From Sphingobacteriia bacterium (GTDB lineage: Bacteria > Bacteroidota > Bacteroidia > Chitinophagales > Chitinophagaceae): a stretch of DNA of 64,000 nt. Positions 18,634-26,823 of the stretch are shown piece by piece. The stretch spans positions 682,001 to 746,000 of the forward strand of contig JAFKLS010000017.1 in NCBI GenBank assembly GCA_017304675.1. Reading direction: 5' to 3'. Positions within the stretch are counted from its first letter, which is position 1; each line of letters opens with the position of its first letter. The position numbers were made by a program, and so were the translations under genes. The notes below the pieces were generated by a model. The model was not told the DNA's origin and ran no database searches. It worked only from the letters and a program-made list of their open reading frames with translations.

Positions 18634-18653
18634 GGCTCCCTTTACAGGAAGCC
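18634..18653 (-). terminator. Intrinsic terminator of asd
   Basis: On the minus strand GGCTTCCT-GTAA-AGGGAGCC forms an 8-bp stem with one weak pair, followed immediately by TTTCTTTTTT. It lies 31 nt after the asd stop codon and should end the asd transcript before nnr. Confidence 0.75.
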
Positions 18654-18683
18654 CTTCGTAAAAAATCACTCACAAAACAAAAA

Positions 18684-19691
18684 TTATAATAAGCCTTTGC
18701 TCAATAAATATTCTGCAATTTGAACCGCATTGGTAGCAGCACCTTTACGAAGATTATCGCTAACAATCCACATGTTCAACGTTTTGGGCTGTGTTTCATC
18801 TCTGCGTAATCTTCCTACAAACACTTCATCTCTTTCATGTGCATTCAATGGCATTGGATACAATTGAGCTGCATCATCATTCTCAACAATTACACCCGGA
18901 GCTGTTGCTAACAAATCTTTTACTTCTGCAAGATCGAATTCATTTGCAAACTCAATGTTAACACTTTCACTATGACCACCGATTACCGGGATACGAACAG
19001 TAGTGGCCGTTACACGAATGGAATCGTCTTGCATGATCTTTTTCGTTTCGTTCACCATTTTCATTTCTTCCTTGGTATATCCGTTTTCGAGAAAAACATC
19101 AATTTGAGGAATTACGTTCAGGTCAATTTGATATTTATAAGCCATTGGATGTTCTGCGTTACTTCCTTTTTCAGCTTTAGCCCTTTCACCGAACAATTGA
19201 TCAACTGCTTTTTTACCTGTTCCTGTAACGCTTTGATACGTAGAAACCACCACTCTTTTAATCTTGTATTTTTTATGCAGGGGTTGTAATGCCACTACCA
19301 TTTGAATAGTAGAACAATTAGGGTTGGCAATAATATAATCGTCTTGGGTTAACACATCTGCATTTACTTCTGGCACTACTAATTTTTTAGTAGGATCCAT
19401 TCGCCATGCGCTGGAGTTATCAATTACTTTAATACCGGCTTCCGCAAATTTTGGGGCCCATTCCAAAGAGGTTCCACCGCCTGCAGAAAAAATGGCAACA
19501 GCAGGTTTCGCAGCAATGGCATCGCTCATGCTTACAACTTTGTATTGCTTTCCTTTGAATTCAACTTCTTTACCAATACTTCTTTCACTGGCAACAGGTA
19601 ATAATTCTGTTACGGGGAAATTTCTTTCTGCCAATACTTGCAACATTTTGGTTCCTACCAGGCCGGTTGCGCCAACAACAGCTACTTTCAT
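18684..19691 (-). CDS. asd: Aspartate-semialdehyde dehydrogenase
   Basis: 335-residue enzyme that reduces aspartyl phosphate to aspartate semialdehyde, the branch point to lysine/diaminopimelate, threonine, isoleucine and methionine. Signatures: N-terminal VAVVGATGLVGTKML (NADP site), SAGGGTSLEWAPKFAE (about 70), the catalytic Cys in IANPNCSTIQM (about 130), TYQSVTGTGKKA (about 162) and the His motif VIGGHSESVN (about 233). Start is ATG 19691 with an AAGGAG ribosome-binding-like sequence 7 nt upstream. The 5' region carries a leader peptide and terminator (19770-19930), so expression is expected to rise when threonine, isoleucine or lysine charging is low. A separate terminator follows the gene. 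Confidence 0.95.
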   Translation of the reverse strand: MKVAVVGATGLVGTKMLQVLAERNFPVTELLPVASERSIGKEVEFKGKQYKVVSMSDAIAAKPAVAIFSAGGGTSLEWAPKFAEAGIKVIDNSSAWRMDPTKKLVVPEVNADVLTQDDYIIANPNCSTIQMVVALQPLHKKYKIKRVVVSTYQSVTGTGKKAVDQLFGERAKAEKGSNAEHPMAYKYQIDLNVIPQIDVFLENGYTKEEMKMVNETKKIMQDDSIRVTATTVRIPVIGGHSESVNIEFANEFDLAEVKDLLATAPGVIVENDDAAQLYPMPLNAHERDEVFVGRLRRDETQPKTLNMWIVSDNLRKGAATNAVQIAEYLLSKGLL

Positions 19692-19769
19692 GTTTTACTC
19701 CTTGTCTCTTTTATACAGAGATTTTTAAGGTGATGAATAAGATTGTTTGCTTTTTTCTCAATGATCTGC

Positions 19770-19797
19770 AAAAAAAAACCTCCCCGTTTCGGGAAGG
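19770..19797 (-). terminator. Attenuator terminator upstream of asd
   Basis: On the minus strand CCTTCCCG-aaa-CGGGGAGG forms an 8-bp stem (with one G-U pair) followed by nine T residues (19778-19770), a strong intrinsic terminator. It lies about 80 nt before the asd start and after the leader peptide, so it would stop transcription before the gene unless its 5' arm is captured by the anti-terminator strand at 19841-19835. Confidence 0.85.
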
Positions 19798-19820
19798 CCT
19801 TTTATACTTTTTATGTTTAC

Positions 19821-19872
19821 CACAAAGCAGTACACCTTCCCTTACGAGATGTGTTTCTTACTGTTCTTTGTG
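19821..19872 (-). promoter_or_regulatory. Attenuator leader structure: competing stem and anti-terminator strand
   Basis: On the RNA (minus) strand, CACAAAG, CAGTA and CAC within the leader codons pair with the contiguous segment GTG-TACTG-CTTTGTG (19835-19821 side), giving a 15-bp stem with 2-nt and 5-nt bulges. The segment GGGAAGG (19841-19835), which starts directly after the leader UAA, is a perfect complement of CCTTCCC in the terminator 5' arm. A ribosome stalled on the early Thr/Ile codons would block the first stem and favour the anti-terminator; a ribosome reaching the stop codon would cover GGGAAGG and let the terminator form. The pairings are seen; the switching is inference. Confidence 0.75.
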
Positions 19873-19889
19873 ATGATAGTTGTGTTCAT
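19842..19889 (-). CDS. asd leader peptide (attenuation)
   Basis: A 15-codon open frame reads MNTTIITKNSKKHIS and then UAA. Twelve of the 15 residues (Thr x3, Ile x3, Lys x3, Asn x2, Met) belong to the aspartate family, the end products of the pathway served by Asd. This resembles the Thr/Ile-rich leader of the enterobacterial thr operon. It begins about 10 nt after the promoter -7 box, so the transcript is nearly leaderless. The role is to sense charged tRNA through ribosome stalling rather than to make a functional peptide. Confidence 0.8.
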   Translation of the reverse strand: MNTTIITKNSKKHIS

Positions 19890-19898
19890 TTGTGCTTG

Positions 19899-19930
19899 CA
19901 AAAGTATTGGCGAAAGCGATTGGTGCCAAA
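19899..19930 (-). promoter_or_regulatory. asd leader promoter (exact Bacteroidota consensus)
   Basis: On the minus strand, -33 TTTG (19930-19927), a 20-nt spacer and -7 TACTTTTG (19906-19899) match TTTG-N19/21-TAnnTTTG without a mismatch. The predicted start of transcription falls only a few nt before the leader ATG at 19889. An imperfect inverted repeat (19912-19925 with 19957-19969) overlaps the spacer. Confidence 0.8.
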
Positions 19931-19980
19931 AATATTTTTTGAAGGCATATCATTAACACCAATGCTTTCTTATAAAATGT

Positions 19981-20529
19981 TTATTGTACCGTTAATAAAA
20001 GAGTGGCAGTATAATTGGCATAAGCGTTATTTATGGTATAGGTAACAGTGCAAGTACCTGTTTCTACACCGGTAACCAATCCTGTTTGGGAGATGACTGC
20101 AACAGTTGAGTCCGAAGTAGTCCAACTTCCACCCTGAAATGGTTCGTTCAATTGTAATGTGGAGCCGGTGCTAACATTGTTACCGCCTGTAATGGGAACT
20201 ATAGTGGTTAATGGCACTACATTAATAGAATCTGTTTTAATAACAGGGGTTGATGAATTGTAGTACAGATAAGAAATTACAACTGATCCTGATTTAACTC
20301 CCGAAACAATTCCGTAAGACGAAACGGTAGCAATGGTTGTATCGGAACTGCTCCATGTACCATTGGGAATGGTGTCTTTGAGTTGAAGGGTTGAGTCTAC
20401 CATTACCGTTGTTGCCCCCATAATTGCATCGTTAATGGTAGCAGTTGTAGAATCGAGGTTTTTTTTACATGAAATGCAAAGCAAGGTTGTAGATACAGCG
20501 AATACTAATAGTAGGGATAACTTTTTCAT
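19981..20529 (-). CDS. Lipoprotein with two bacterial Ig-like (BIG2) domains
   Basis: 182-residue exported protein. The N-terminus (MKKLSLLLVFAVSTTLLCISCKK) is a lipoprotein-type signal with Cys as the probable lipid anchor, and the mature part begins KK, as in surface-exposed lipoproteins. Two BIG2-like repeats follow (about 40-110 and 112-182), each with the pattern STLQL, WSSSDTTIA or WTTSDSTVA, then GIVSGVKSG or GLVTGVETG. These domains are usually adhesive or structural. Ser and Thr make up a large fraction of the sequence. The gene stop lies 50 nt before the asd leader promoter on the same strand, without a clear terminator between; co-transcription is therefore possible but not required. 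Confidence 0.82.
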   Translation of the reverse strand: MKKLSLLLVFAVSTTLLCISCKKNLDSTTATINDAIMGATTVMVDSTLQLKDTIPNGTWSSSDTTIATVSSYGIVSGVKSGSVVISYLYYNSSTPVIKTDSINVVPLTTIVPITGGNNVSTGSTLQLNEPFQGGSWTTSDSTVAVISQTGLVTGVETGTCTVTYTINNAYANYTATLLLTVQ

Positions 20530-20687
20530 GTTTGCTTTTTTAATGGTTCAGAATACTTTTCAGACCCCAACATGAGAAAGAATGTTTATTGTTGTTATGC
20601 GAAAAAAATGTTAATGAGGGCGGGGCTTTATTTTAAAGCGGCGAATAGTTAAAAAACAATATTTAATATTAAAAAGAGATTAATATT

Positions 20688-22832
20688 TTATTTCAAGAGC
20701 TGGTATACGAGGAAGCTAACGATATAAGCAGATCCCGTCATTACAAATAATTGTATGGCCGGCCACTTCCAGCTTTTTGTTTCTCTTTTTACAACAGATA
20801 AAGTGCTCATGCATTGCATGGCCAGTAAATAAAACATCATTAAAGAAAAGGCAGTAGCTAAAGTATAAACAGGTTTACCATCTTCAGTTTTAGCATTTTC
20901 CATTTTTTTGCGCAGCGATACATTATCTTTTTCTTCAACACTATAAAGTGTGGCCATTGTTCCAACAAAAACTTCTCTTGCAGCAAAGGAGGTAATTAAA
21001 GCAATGCCTATTTTCCAATCATACCCAAGTGGTTTAATAACAGGCTCTATGGTTTTGCCTAAAACACCTGCATAAGAGTTTTGTAGTTTTTCTGCAGAGA
21101 AGCTTTTTTGTAAAGAATCTTTGGCTTCTGGCTGCTGTTGTATAAGCAGGGTATATTTGTTTTCTACCTGTTGTATTTTGTTAGATGGCCCGTACGAACT
21201 TAAAAACCAAAGTAGCAGGCTAATAAGCATAATAATCTTACCGGCATCTGTTACAAATATTTTGGCTTTTTCTACCATGGTTATGCCTACATTCTTCCAT
21301 CGTGGAGAACGGTATACCGGCAATTCTAAAATAAAAAAACTTTTTTCCTGGATTTTTACATAAAACTTCATCACCTGGCTTACTATTAATGCAAATAGTA
21401 CACCCACCAGGTAAAGACCCATCATTACCAAACCTTGCAGGCTTAGAAAGCCAAAATAATATTTATTTGAAACAACCAGCGATATTAAAATAGTATATAC
21501 AGGAAGCCTTGCACTACAGCTCATAAAAGGTGTAACAAGTATGGTGAGCAGCCTTTCTTTCCTGTTTTCAATATTCCGTGTACTCATAATAGCCGGTACA
21601 GCACAGGCAAAGCCGCTTATCATAGGCATAACGCTTTTCCCGTTAAGGCCTACTTTTCGCATCAGCTTATCGCTCAAAAAACTAATGCGTGCCATGTAGC
21701 CTGTATCTTCCAGTACGGTAATGAGCCCAAACAATATCATAATCTGCGGAACAAATACCATAATACCGCTAAGGCCGGCTACGGCTCCGTTAATAAAGAG
21801 ATTACTCCACCAGGCTTCGGGTAAATTATTATTCAGGTATGCGGCGATTTGTTGAAAACTCCATTCAATACCATCCATCGGGAAGCGGGCCAGCCAAAAA
21901 ATACTTTGAAACAATAAAAACAGAACGAGTAAAAGAATAATATACCCCCAGGTTTTATGAAGCAGCAGATCGTCTAATTTATCTGTAAATATCTTTCTTT
22001 CAAGCGGGCCGGGCTCTACCACATTTTTTTGAACAATCTGTTTAATGCGCTGGTAGCGTTGTAATACCTCTTCGGCTTGTGTTTTAGTGGGGTTGAAGTT
22101 GTTGTTAATTTCTATTTGCTCAATCGTATTCTGCATTGCTGCATTTAACGGGAAGTTTTCATGGTTGATTAAATAATGCAATGCTGCATAATTATTCAGT
22201 TCAGGAAAATGAGCCTGCAGGCTTTTAATAGGAGCTTCGGCCAATTGCAGCGTATCTAAAAATTTTGCAGAAGAAATTACTTTTTTTTGTTTCACTGTTT
22301 GTAGCATCACTTTCTTAAGCTGTGTTAACCCTTTACCTTTTCTTGGATTAACAGCTACAACAGGTACACCTAAATCAGCTTCAAGACCCGCAATATCTAT
22401 TTTAATATTTTTTTGCGCAGCAAGATCGGTCATGGTTAAAGCCACTACCACAGGTATTTTCAGATCGATGATCTGGCTGCAGAAAAGTAAGTTTCTTTTA
22501 AGGTTACTGGCATCGGCAACAAGTAATATCATGTCTGCCTTTATGTCTTCATCAACACCCATTAAAACTTTATAAGCAACCCATTCATCTGCCCTTCTCG
22601 GATAAAGCGAGTAAGTGCCGGGCAAATCTATCAACTCTATGGTTTGGTGTTCTAATGCTACCGCGCCGGCTTTCTTGTCAACCGTAACACCCGGAAAATT
22701 GCCCACCTTTTGATTTAGGCCGGTTAAGGCATTAAATAGCGATGTTTTACCACTATTGGGATTACCCACTAACGCAATATGTGCTGCAGTATTTTTCACA
22801 AAGCCAGCAAATGTAAACCCCGTGGATAGCAT
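20688..22832 (-). CDS. feoB: Ferrous iron transporter FeoB
   Basis: 714-residue inner-membrane Fe(II) importer. The cytosolic G domain is at the N-terminus: G1 VGNPNSGKTSLFNAL (about 23), G2 region GNFPGVTVD, G3 IDLPGTYSL (about 68). G4, normally NxxD, reads TMTD (about 132), so the guanine-specifying Asn is Thr. The helical regulatory domain spans about 160-270, and the membrane part contains the two conserved gate regions: IMILFGLITVLEDTGYMARISF and PFMSCSARLPVY with its conserved Cys. No FeoA domain or feoA gene adjoins it. It is divergent from the M28 peptidase gene (85 nt apart), so both promoters share this gap. Confidence 0.94.
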   Translation of the reverse strand: MLSTGFTFAGFVKNTAAHIALVGNPNSGKTSLFNALTGLNQKVGNFPGVTVDKKAGAVALEHQTIELIDLPGTYSLYPRRADEWVAYKVLMGVDEDIKADMILLVADASNLKRNLLFCSQIIDLKIPVVVALTMTDLAAQKNIKIDIAGLEADLGVPVVAVNPRKGKGLTQLKKVMLQTVKQKKVISSAKFLDTLQLAEAPIKSLQAHFPELNNYAALHYLINHENFPLNAAMQNTIEQIEINNNFNPTKTQAEEVLQRYQRIKQIVQKNVVEPGPLERKIFTDKLDDLLLHKTWGYIILLLVLFLLFQSIFWLARFPMDGIEWSFQQIAAYLNNNLPEAWWSNLFINGAVAGLSGIMVFVPQIMILFGLITVLEDTGYMARISFLSDKLMRKVGLNGKSVMPMISGFACAVPAIMSTRNIENRKERLLTILVTPFMSCSARLPVYTILISLVVSNKYYFGFLSLQGLVMMGLYLVGVLFALIVSQVMKFYVKIQEKSFFILELPVYRSPRWKNVGITMVEKAKIFVTDAGKIIMLISLLLWFLSSYGPSNKIQQVENKYTLLIQQQPEAKDSLQKSFSAEKLQNSYAGVLGKTIEPVIKPLGYDWKIGIALITSFAAREVFVGTMATLYSVEEKDNVSLRKKMENAKTEDGKPVYTLATAFSLMMFYLLAMQCMSTLSVVKRETKSWKWPAIQLFVMTGSAYIVSFLVYQLLK

Positions 22833-22917
22833 AAGGTTACGAGGTTGGGAAAAGAATATGCCTTAAAAGGAAACAAACTAATCTGCTGCGCTTAATTTTG
22901 TATGAATACTTCTTTTT

Positions 22918-24564
22918 ATGAGATATATATGGTTGATGATGGCCCTGCTGCCTTTAACAATAACTGCACAAAACAGGAAAAAGAAACAGAAAGAGGAACA
23001 GCAGGCCAATATTGCACTTGAAGCCGCTTTAAAAAAACATATAAGTTATCTTGCCAGCGATTCGCTTGAAGGAAGAAGGGCCGGAACAAAAGGCGAGAAA
23101 CTGGCTGCACAATACATTATTTCTCAATACACGCAAGAAGGAATTGAACCCGGGGGCACTAATGGTTATTTACAGGAGTTTACTGTTGATGAAGGGAAAT
23201 CTGCCACTACTGATACTTATTTAAAAATAAATAACAGAATTGCGGAGTTACAGAAAGATTTTTTCCCATTGGCCTATAGCGCTAACGGGAATGTTAATGG
23301 TAATGCTGCTGTAGCCTTAAACCAATATGCACAACCCTGGTTTAAAGACGTAAAAGAACTACTGGAAGACAACCAGCATAATCCTCATTTTGATATAGAT
23401 GCCGCCATTAAAAAAGAAACAGAGAAAGCTGCATCAAGGGGTGCATCAGCGTTGTTTTTATACAATTCATCTGCCCTAACAGATAATATACAATTCAATA
23501 AGAACGATCACTCCGCCAGCACACCAATACCGGTTGTGTTTATTACAAAGCGTGGGTACAAAACTTTTTTCGGTAACGAAACAATTGCGCAGGATATTCT
23601 GTTGCAGGTAAGCCTGCATGCCAATGTAAGACAATGCAGTAATGTTGTTGCATTTATGAATAACAATGCTCCCTCAACAATTATCCTGGGAGCTCACTTT
23701 GATCACCTGGGGTATGGAGAAGATAAGAATGCGTTAGACACCGGGCACCTTGTTCATAATGGAGCAGATGATAATGCCAGCGGAACGGCAGCTCTTATAG
23801 AGCTGGCCAGGCAGCTTAAAAGATCAACGCTAAAAAATAATAATTACCTCATCATTCATTTTTCAGCAGAAGAACTGGGCTTATTGGGCAGTAAATACTG
23901 GCTGGAGCATCCTACCGTACAAGTAAACCCTAACTATATGATTAATATGGATATGGTTGGCCGCTACGATAGTGTACATAAACTAACGGTAGGCGGCTAT
24001 GGAACCTCTCCGTATTGGGGTGATCTCTTTGCAATGAATTCTCCGAAAGACCTGGCGATTAAATTAGATAGTAGTGGCAGTGGTCCCAGCGATCATGAAG
24101 CTTTTTACAGAAAAGATATCCCCGTATTGTTCTTTTTTACCGGCAGCCATCCTGATTATCATAAAGCAACAGACGATTGGGATAAAATAAATTATCCGGG
24201 AGAAAGAGCCATTATACAATTTATCTATCGTTTAATTAGTGTAACCGATACAAAAGGGAAGCTTGTATTTACTAAAACCAGGGAACAAAGTATGAGTAGG
24301 AGTACAAAATTTACGGTAAGCCTTGGCGTAATACCGGATTACGGTTTTACGGGAACAGGTGTACGGATAGATGGGGTTAGCGGAGGAAAGCTGGCAGAAA
24401 AAATAGGGTTGCAGGCCGGAGACATTTTATTACAACTGGGCGAATATAAATTTGTAGATGTAATGAGCTATATGGAAACGCTTGCAAAATTTAAAAAGGG
24501 AGACCCTGCAAAATTAATCATCAGGAGAGGCAATGAAGAGAAAGAGTTTAACGTTGTATTCTAA
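22918..24564 (+). CDS. Secreted M28 zinc aminopeptidase with PDZ domain
   Basis: 548-residue exported metallopeptidase. A signal peptide (about 1-17, ending TITAQ) precedes a PA-like insert (about 100-235) and the M28 core. Two-zinc ligands are visible: GAHFDHLGYG (about 259), NGADDNASGTAAL (about 281), SAEELGLLGS (about 316, with the catalytic Glu), MDMVGRYD (about 342) and the late His in GSHPDYHKATD (about 415). A PDZ domain (about 455-545) closes the protein and may recruit substrates. A -7-like TAATTTTG (22893-22900) lies upstream. The next gene starts 11 nt after the stop, giving a probable three-gene unit with the IPExxxVDY protein and the pterin dehydratase. Confidence 0.93.
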   Translation: MRYIWLMMALLPLTITAQNRKKKQKEEQQANIALEAALKKHISYLASDSLEGRRAGTKGEKLAAQYIISQYTQEGIEPGGTNGYLQEFTVDEGKSATTDTYLKINNRIAELQKDFFPLAYSANGNVNGNAAVALNQYAQPWFKDVKELLEDNQHNPHFDIDAAIKKETEKAASRGASALFLYNSSALTDNIQFNKNDHSASTPIPVVFITKRGYKTFFGNETIAQDILLQVSLHANVRQCSNVVAFMNNNAPSTIILGAHFDHLGYGEDKNALDTGHLVHNGADDNASGTAALIELARQLKRSTLKNNNYLIIHFSAEELGLLGSKYWLEHPTVQVNPNYMINMDMVGRYDSVHKLTVGGYGTSPYWGDLFAMNSPKDLAIKLDSSGSGPSDHEAFYRKDIPVLFFFTGSHPDYHKATDDWDKINYPGERAIIQFIYRLISVTDTKGKLVFTKTREQSMSRSTKFTVSLGVIPDYGFTGTGVRIDGVSGGKLAEKIGLQAGDILLQLGEYKFVDVMSYMETLAKFKKGDPAKLIIRRGNEEKEFNVVF

Positions 24565-24575
24565 AACTTCTGCCC

Positions 24576-25013
24576 GTGAGCAAACTGGTACTTGATAATG
24601 ATTTTGTATACGAAGACTTCTTTGAACAAACAAGGTTGCTGGGCATTATTGCTCCCGTAAAAAATTATCAGTTTTGCTGGCGGTTGAATAAGCAGTTGGG
24701 GTTTGAATACAGGCTGAACACCGATTGTGTGGTACATTTAAAAAAAAGAAACAGGGATTACTTTTTTAATATTTATGAATCGAGAGAAGAAAACAGTTTT
24801 TTAAGCCATTATTTATACCATAATCAATACGACGGAGAGTACCTCCTGCCCGAGTTTAAGCATATAGATTTTTTATGGTTGATGAAGGGAGATTGGGTAG
24901 ACGAAGAAAAATGTGCTTTAATAACCAGTGCCGTTAAAAGCATAGAAGGAGTGCAATTGGTTACCGAACTAACCAACGAGAAAATAAAGAACAAAGGGAA
25001 CATGGTATTTTAA
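24576..25013 (+). CDS. IPExxxVDY family protein
   Basis: 145-residue cytosolic protein of a small family named for its motif, seen here as the conservative variant LPEFKHIDF (about 92). The family is largely confined to Bacteroidota and has no known activity. Start GTG 24576 is the only start close to the upstream stop and keeps the conserved [12 protein letters not shown] beginning. It sits between the M28 peptidase and the pterin dehydratase, spaced 11 and 37 nt. Confidence 0.82.
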   Translation: MSKLVLDNDFVYEDFFEQTRLLGIIAPVKNYQFCWRLNKQLGFEYRLNTDCVVHLKKRNRDYFFNIYESREENSFLSHYLYHNQYDGEYLLPEFKHIDFLWLMKGDWVDEEKCALITSAVKSIEGVQLVTELTNEKIKNKGNMVF

Positions 25014-25050
25014 AACCCTAATTGATAATTACTACAATCAACAAAATGCT

Positions 25051-25284
25051 ATGTGGCAGCAACAAAACAATAAGCTTTATAAAAAATTTCAATTCGGTGA
25101 TTTTTCAGAAGCATTTGCTTTTATGACCCGGGTGGCCATGGAAGCAGAAAAGATGGATCATCATCCTTTATGGACAAATGTTTGGAATACGGTAGAGATA
25201 TGGCTTTGTACCCACGATGCAGGCAATATAATTACAGAAAAAGATCATGCCCTGGCTAAAAAAATAGATGGGTTGGCGAAGTAA
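25051..25284 (+). CDS. phhB: Pterin-4a-carbinolamine dehydratase
   Basis: 77-residue enzyme that dehydrates 4a-hydroxytetrahydropterin formed by aromatic amino-acid hydroxylases, so the cofactor can be recycled. The core family signature is clear: [19 protein letters not shown] then CTHDAG (residues about 32-57), with the His-His-Pro pair and the later His-Asp of the active site. The protein is slightly shorter than the usual 90-110 residues, lacking part of the N-terminal strand. No hydroxylase gene is visible in the window. Confidence 0.9.
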   Translation: MWQQQNNKLYKKFQFGDFSEAFAFMTRVAMEAEKMDHHPLWTNVWNTVEIWLCTHDAGNIITEKDHALAKKIDGLAK

Positions 25285-25358
25285 AACACAAATTCAAAAC
25301 ACCAATCATTGCATAAGCTGCATTTGTGGGTTGGGTTCCGATGAAATAGGGATTCGCC

Positions 25359-25379
25359 CGAACATGTGCAACATGTTCG
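25359..25379. repeat. Palindrome in the phhB-birA gap
   Basis: CGAACATGT-gca-ACATGTTCG is a perfect 9-bp inverted repeat with a 3-nt loop. It is one of at least two palindromes packed into the 188-nt gap between convergent genes, the other being at 25441-25461; a short GCAAC...GTTGC dyad lies between them. Confidence 0.6.
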
Positions 25380-25440
25380 AAAGAAGCCGCAACAGCAGCG
25401 TTGCAATAATAAGCCTTACGGCGTTGGAGTAAAATATGAG

Positions 25441-25461
25441 ATTCCAAATCAAGTTTGGAAT
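25441..25461. repeat. Dispersed palindromic repeat (copy)
   Basis: ATTCCAAA-tcaag-TTTGGAAT, preceded by G and followed by AACG, matches the frame of the elements at 10982-11002 and 9240-9269 with compensated C/T and A/G changes in the two arms. Compensatory substitution is what a conserved hairpin would show. It abuts the birA stop codon (25473). Confidence 0.55.
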
Positions 25462-25472
25462 AACGATCATTT

Positions 25473-26225
25473 TCAAATGATCCATTCAACTTCACCAAAG
25501 CTAAAGCATTGCTGCACTCCGTTAGTTACAACAAGCTCCCCGTTATTGTTCACATGTTCAACAATGCACTCAAAAGCAATATTGTTCTTCTTCAGTTTTG
25601 TAACTTCTCCTTTCCTAAATAAAACAGAATTATATTCTTTCAATAAACTATCAAAAGCACCTTGCTTTAGTTGCAAGTATCTTTTTTCTAAGTAACTACA
25701 TAATTCTTTTGCCAATACAGAAGGAGTAAAACTTTTTCCGGTTATCTGTTTTAAAGAAACAGGCCTGCCTATATCAGGGAATGCTGTTTGATTGATATTG
25801 ATACCGAAACCTGCAATAGAAAATCTTTGCTGCCCCATGGTGGTGGTTTCTACCAAAATACCCCCTGCTTTTCTATTTTGCCAGTAAATATCATTAGGCC
25901 ATTTTATTTTGGTATCATCCGTGGTATACGTAGAAAACAATTCAAATCCCGCTAATGCTGCCGCAATACCCACATAAAATTGGTTACGTAGGGGAATAAA
26001 AGTGGTATCGAGTATTACGGACAATATAATGTTACTGCCGGGCTCAGCTTTCCATATCTTGCCACGCTGGCCCCTGCCCGCAAACTGCTCTTCCGCAAAA
26101 ACAGAATAGCCATGGGCAGCCATTTTTGCATGTAGCCGCTCATGGGCATAATTATTGGTACTATCTACGGAAGCCAATTGTATAAAGGGATGACCGATTG
26201 TACCGTTGGATTGAACAGATGCCAA
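25473..26225 (-). CDS. birA: Biotin--[acetyl-CoA-carboxylase] ligase
   Basis: 250-residue biotin protein ligase that makes biotinyl-AMP and attaches biotin to carboxylases. Motifs: DSTNNYAHERL (about 20), AEEQFAGRGQRGKIW (about 44, the biotin/ATP loop), IKWPNDIYWQNRKAGGILVET (split as IKWPNDIYW and KAGGILVE, about 104-120) and GFGININQ (about 138). It has no N-terminal DNA-binding domain, so it is the class I type without repressor function. The start is TTG 26225, which lies inside an inverted repeat (26221-26243) that also overlaps the divergent rsfS promoter. A downstream in-frame ATG would remove the conserved DSTN segment. Confidence 0.92.
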   Translation of the reverse strand: MASVQSNGTIGHPFIQLASVDSTNNYAHERLHAKMAAHGYSVFAEEQFAGRGQRGKIWKAEPGSNIILSVILDTTFIPLRNQFYVGIAAALAGFELFSTYTTDDTKIKWPNDIYWQNRKAGGILVETTTMGQQRFSIAGFGININQTAFPDIGRPVSLKQITGKSFTPSVLAKELCSYLEKRYLQLKQGAFDSLLKEYNSVLFRKGEVTKLKKNNIAFECIVEHVNNNGELVVTNGVQQCFSFGEVEWII

Positions 26226-26241
26226 AAGATTATTACTTTTG
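26210..26241 (+). promoter_or_regulatory. Predicted promoter of the rsfS-ftsH operon
   Basis: ATTG (26210-26213), 20 nt, then TACTTTTG (26234-26241), a near-perfect Bacteroidota promoter directed at rsfS with a 5' leader of about 90 nt. The -7 box forms the right arm of GCCAAAAG-attatta-CTTTTGGC (26221-26243), which also covers the birA start codon on the opposite strand. Confidence 0.55.
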
Positions 26242-26339
26242 GCGAAGATAGAGTTTAGATAATTTGAAATCTGTACAATATTTATTCAGGTTTCTACGTC
26301 TCTAAAACAGAAAGTATTTTTATTATCATTTAAACGCAT

Positions 26340-26750
26340 TTGTTATTGGCACCGTTAACCGCTTTACAAGCAAGAAAAAAGGGTATTTCCGTTCGTCTTA
26401 CCAAAAGTTCAAAAATTTTTAAAGCCATTATTAAAGCCATTCAGGATAAGAAAGGGGAAGATATTGTTAGCCTTGATCTGAGGAAAGTGCCTGAAGCTGT
26501 TGCCGATTTTTTTATTGTTTGCCAGGCAACGAGCACCACTCAAATAAAAGCTATAAGCGATAATATTGAAGAGGAAGTAAACAGGTTAACCGGCGAAAAA
26601 CCCTATAAACACGAAGGGTATAAAGCCTTGCATTGGGTGCTGATAGATTATGTAAACATTGTGGTACATGTTATGCACCCAGATTCCAGAAAATTTTATA
26701 AGTTAGAAGAAATGTGGAGCGATGCGGCTGCAGAACAACACGACCTGTAA
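26340..26750 (+). CDS. rsfS: Ribosome silencing factor RsfS
   Basis: 136-residue Iojap/RsfS protein. It binds ribosomal protein uL14 on the 50S subunit and prevents subunit joining in starvation. The family core is present: IVSLDLRKVPEAVADFFIV (about 41), CQATSTTQIKAISDNIEEE (about 61), HEGYKALHWVLIDYVNIVVHV (split across about 91-113) and the RKFYKLEEMW ending. Start TTG 26340 is tentative, since no ATG precedes the conserved region. The order rsfS-ftsH-LUD is typical for Bacteroidota. Confidence 0.92.
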   Translation: MLLAPLTALQARKKGISVRLTKSSKIFKAIIKAIQDKKGEDIVSLDLRKVPEAVADFFIVCQATSTTQIKAISDNIEEEVNRLTGEKPYKHEGYKALHWVLIDYVNIVVHVMHPDSRKFYKLEEMWSDAAAEQHDL

Positions 26751-26823
26751 TTGTTAAAAAAAACTTTACGTTAAACAATTAAGCCTTTGAATCATTAATA
26801 TTGAACCCGAAGCAATAGAATTT

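Noticed and set aside
19912..19969. Imperfect inverted repeat around the asd leader promoter (GAAAGCgATTGGTG with CACCAATGCTTTC)
   Set aside because: The arms are 31 nt apart and one overlaps the promoter spacer; it may be an operator, but there is no second copy or known regulator site to support it.
20665..20687. AATATTAA / TTAATATT dyad at the feoB 3' end
   Set aside because: AT-only stem without a T tract in the right orientation.
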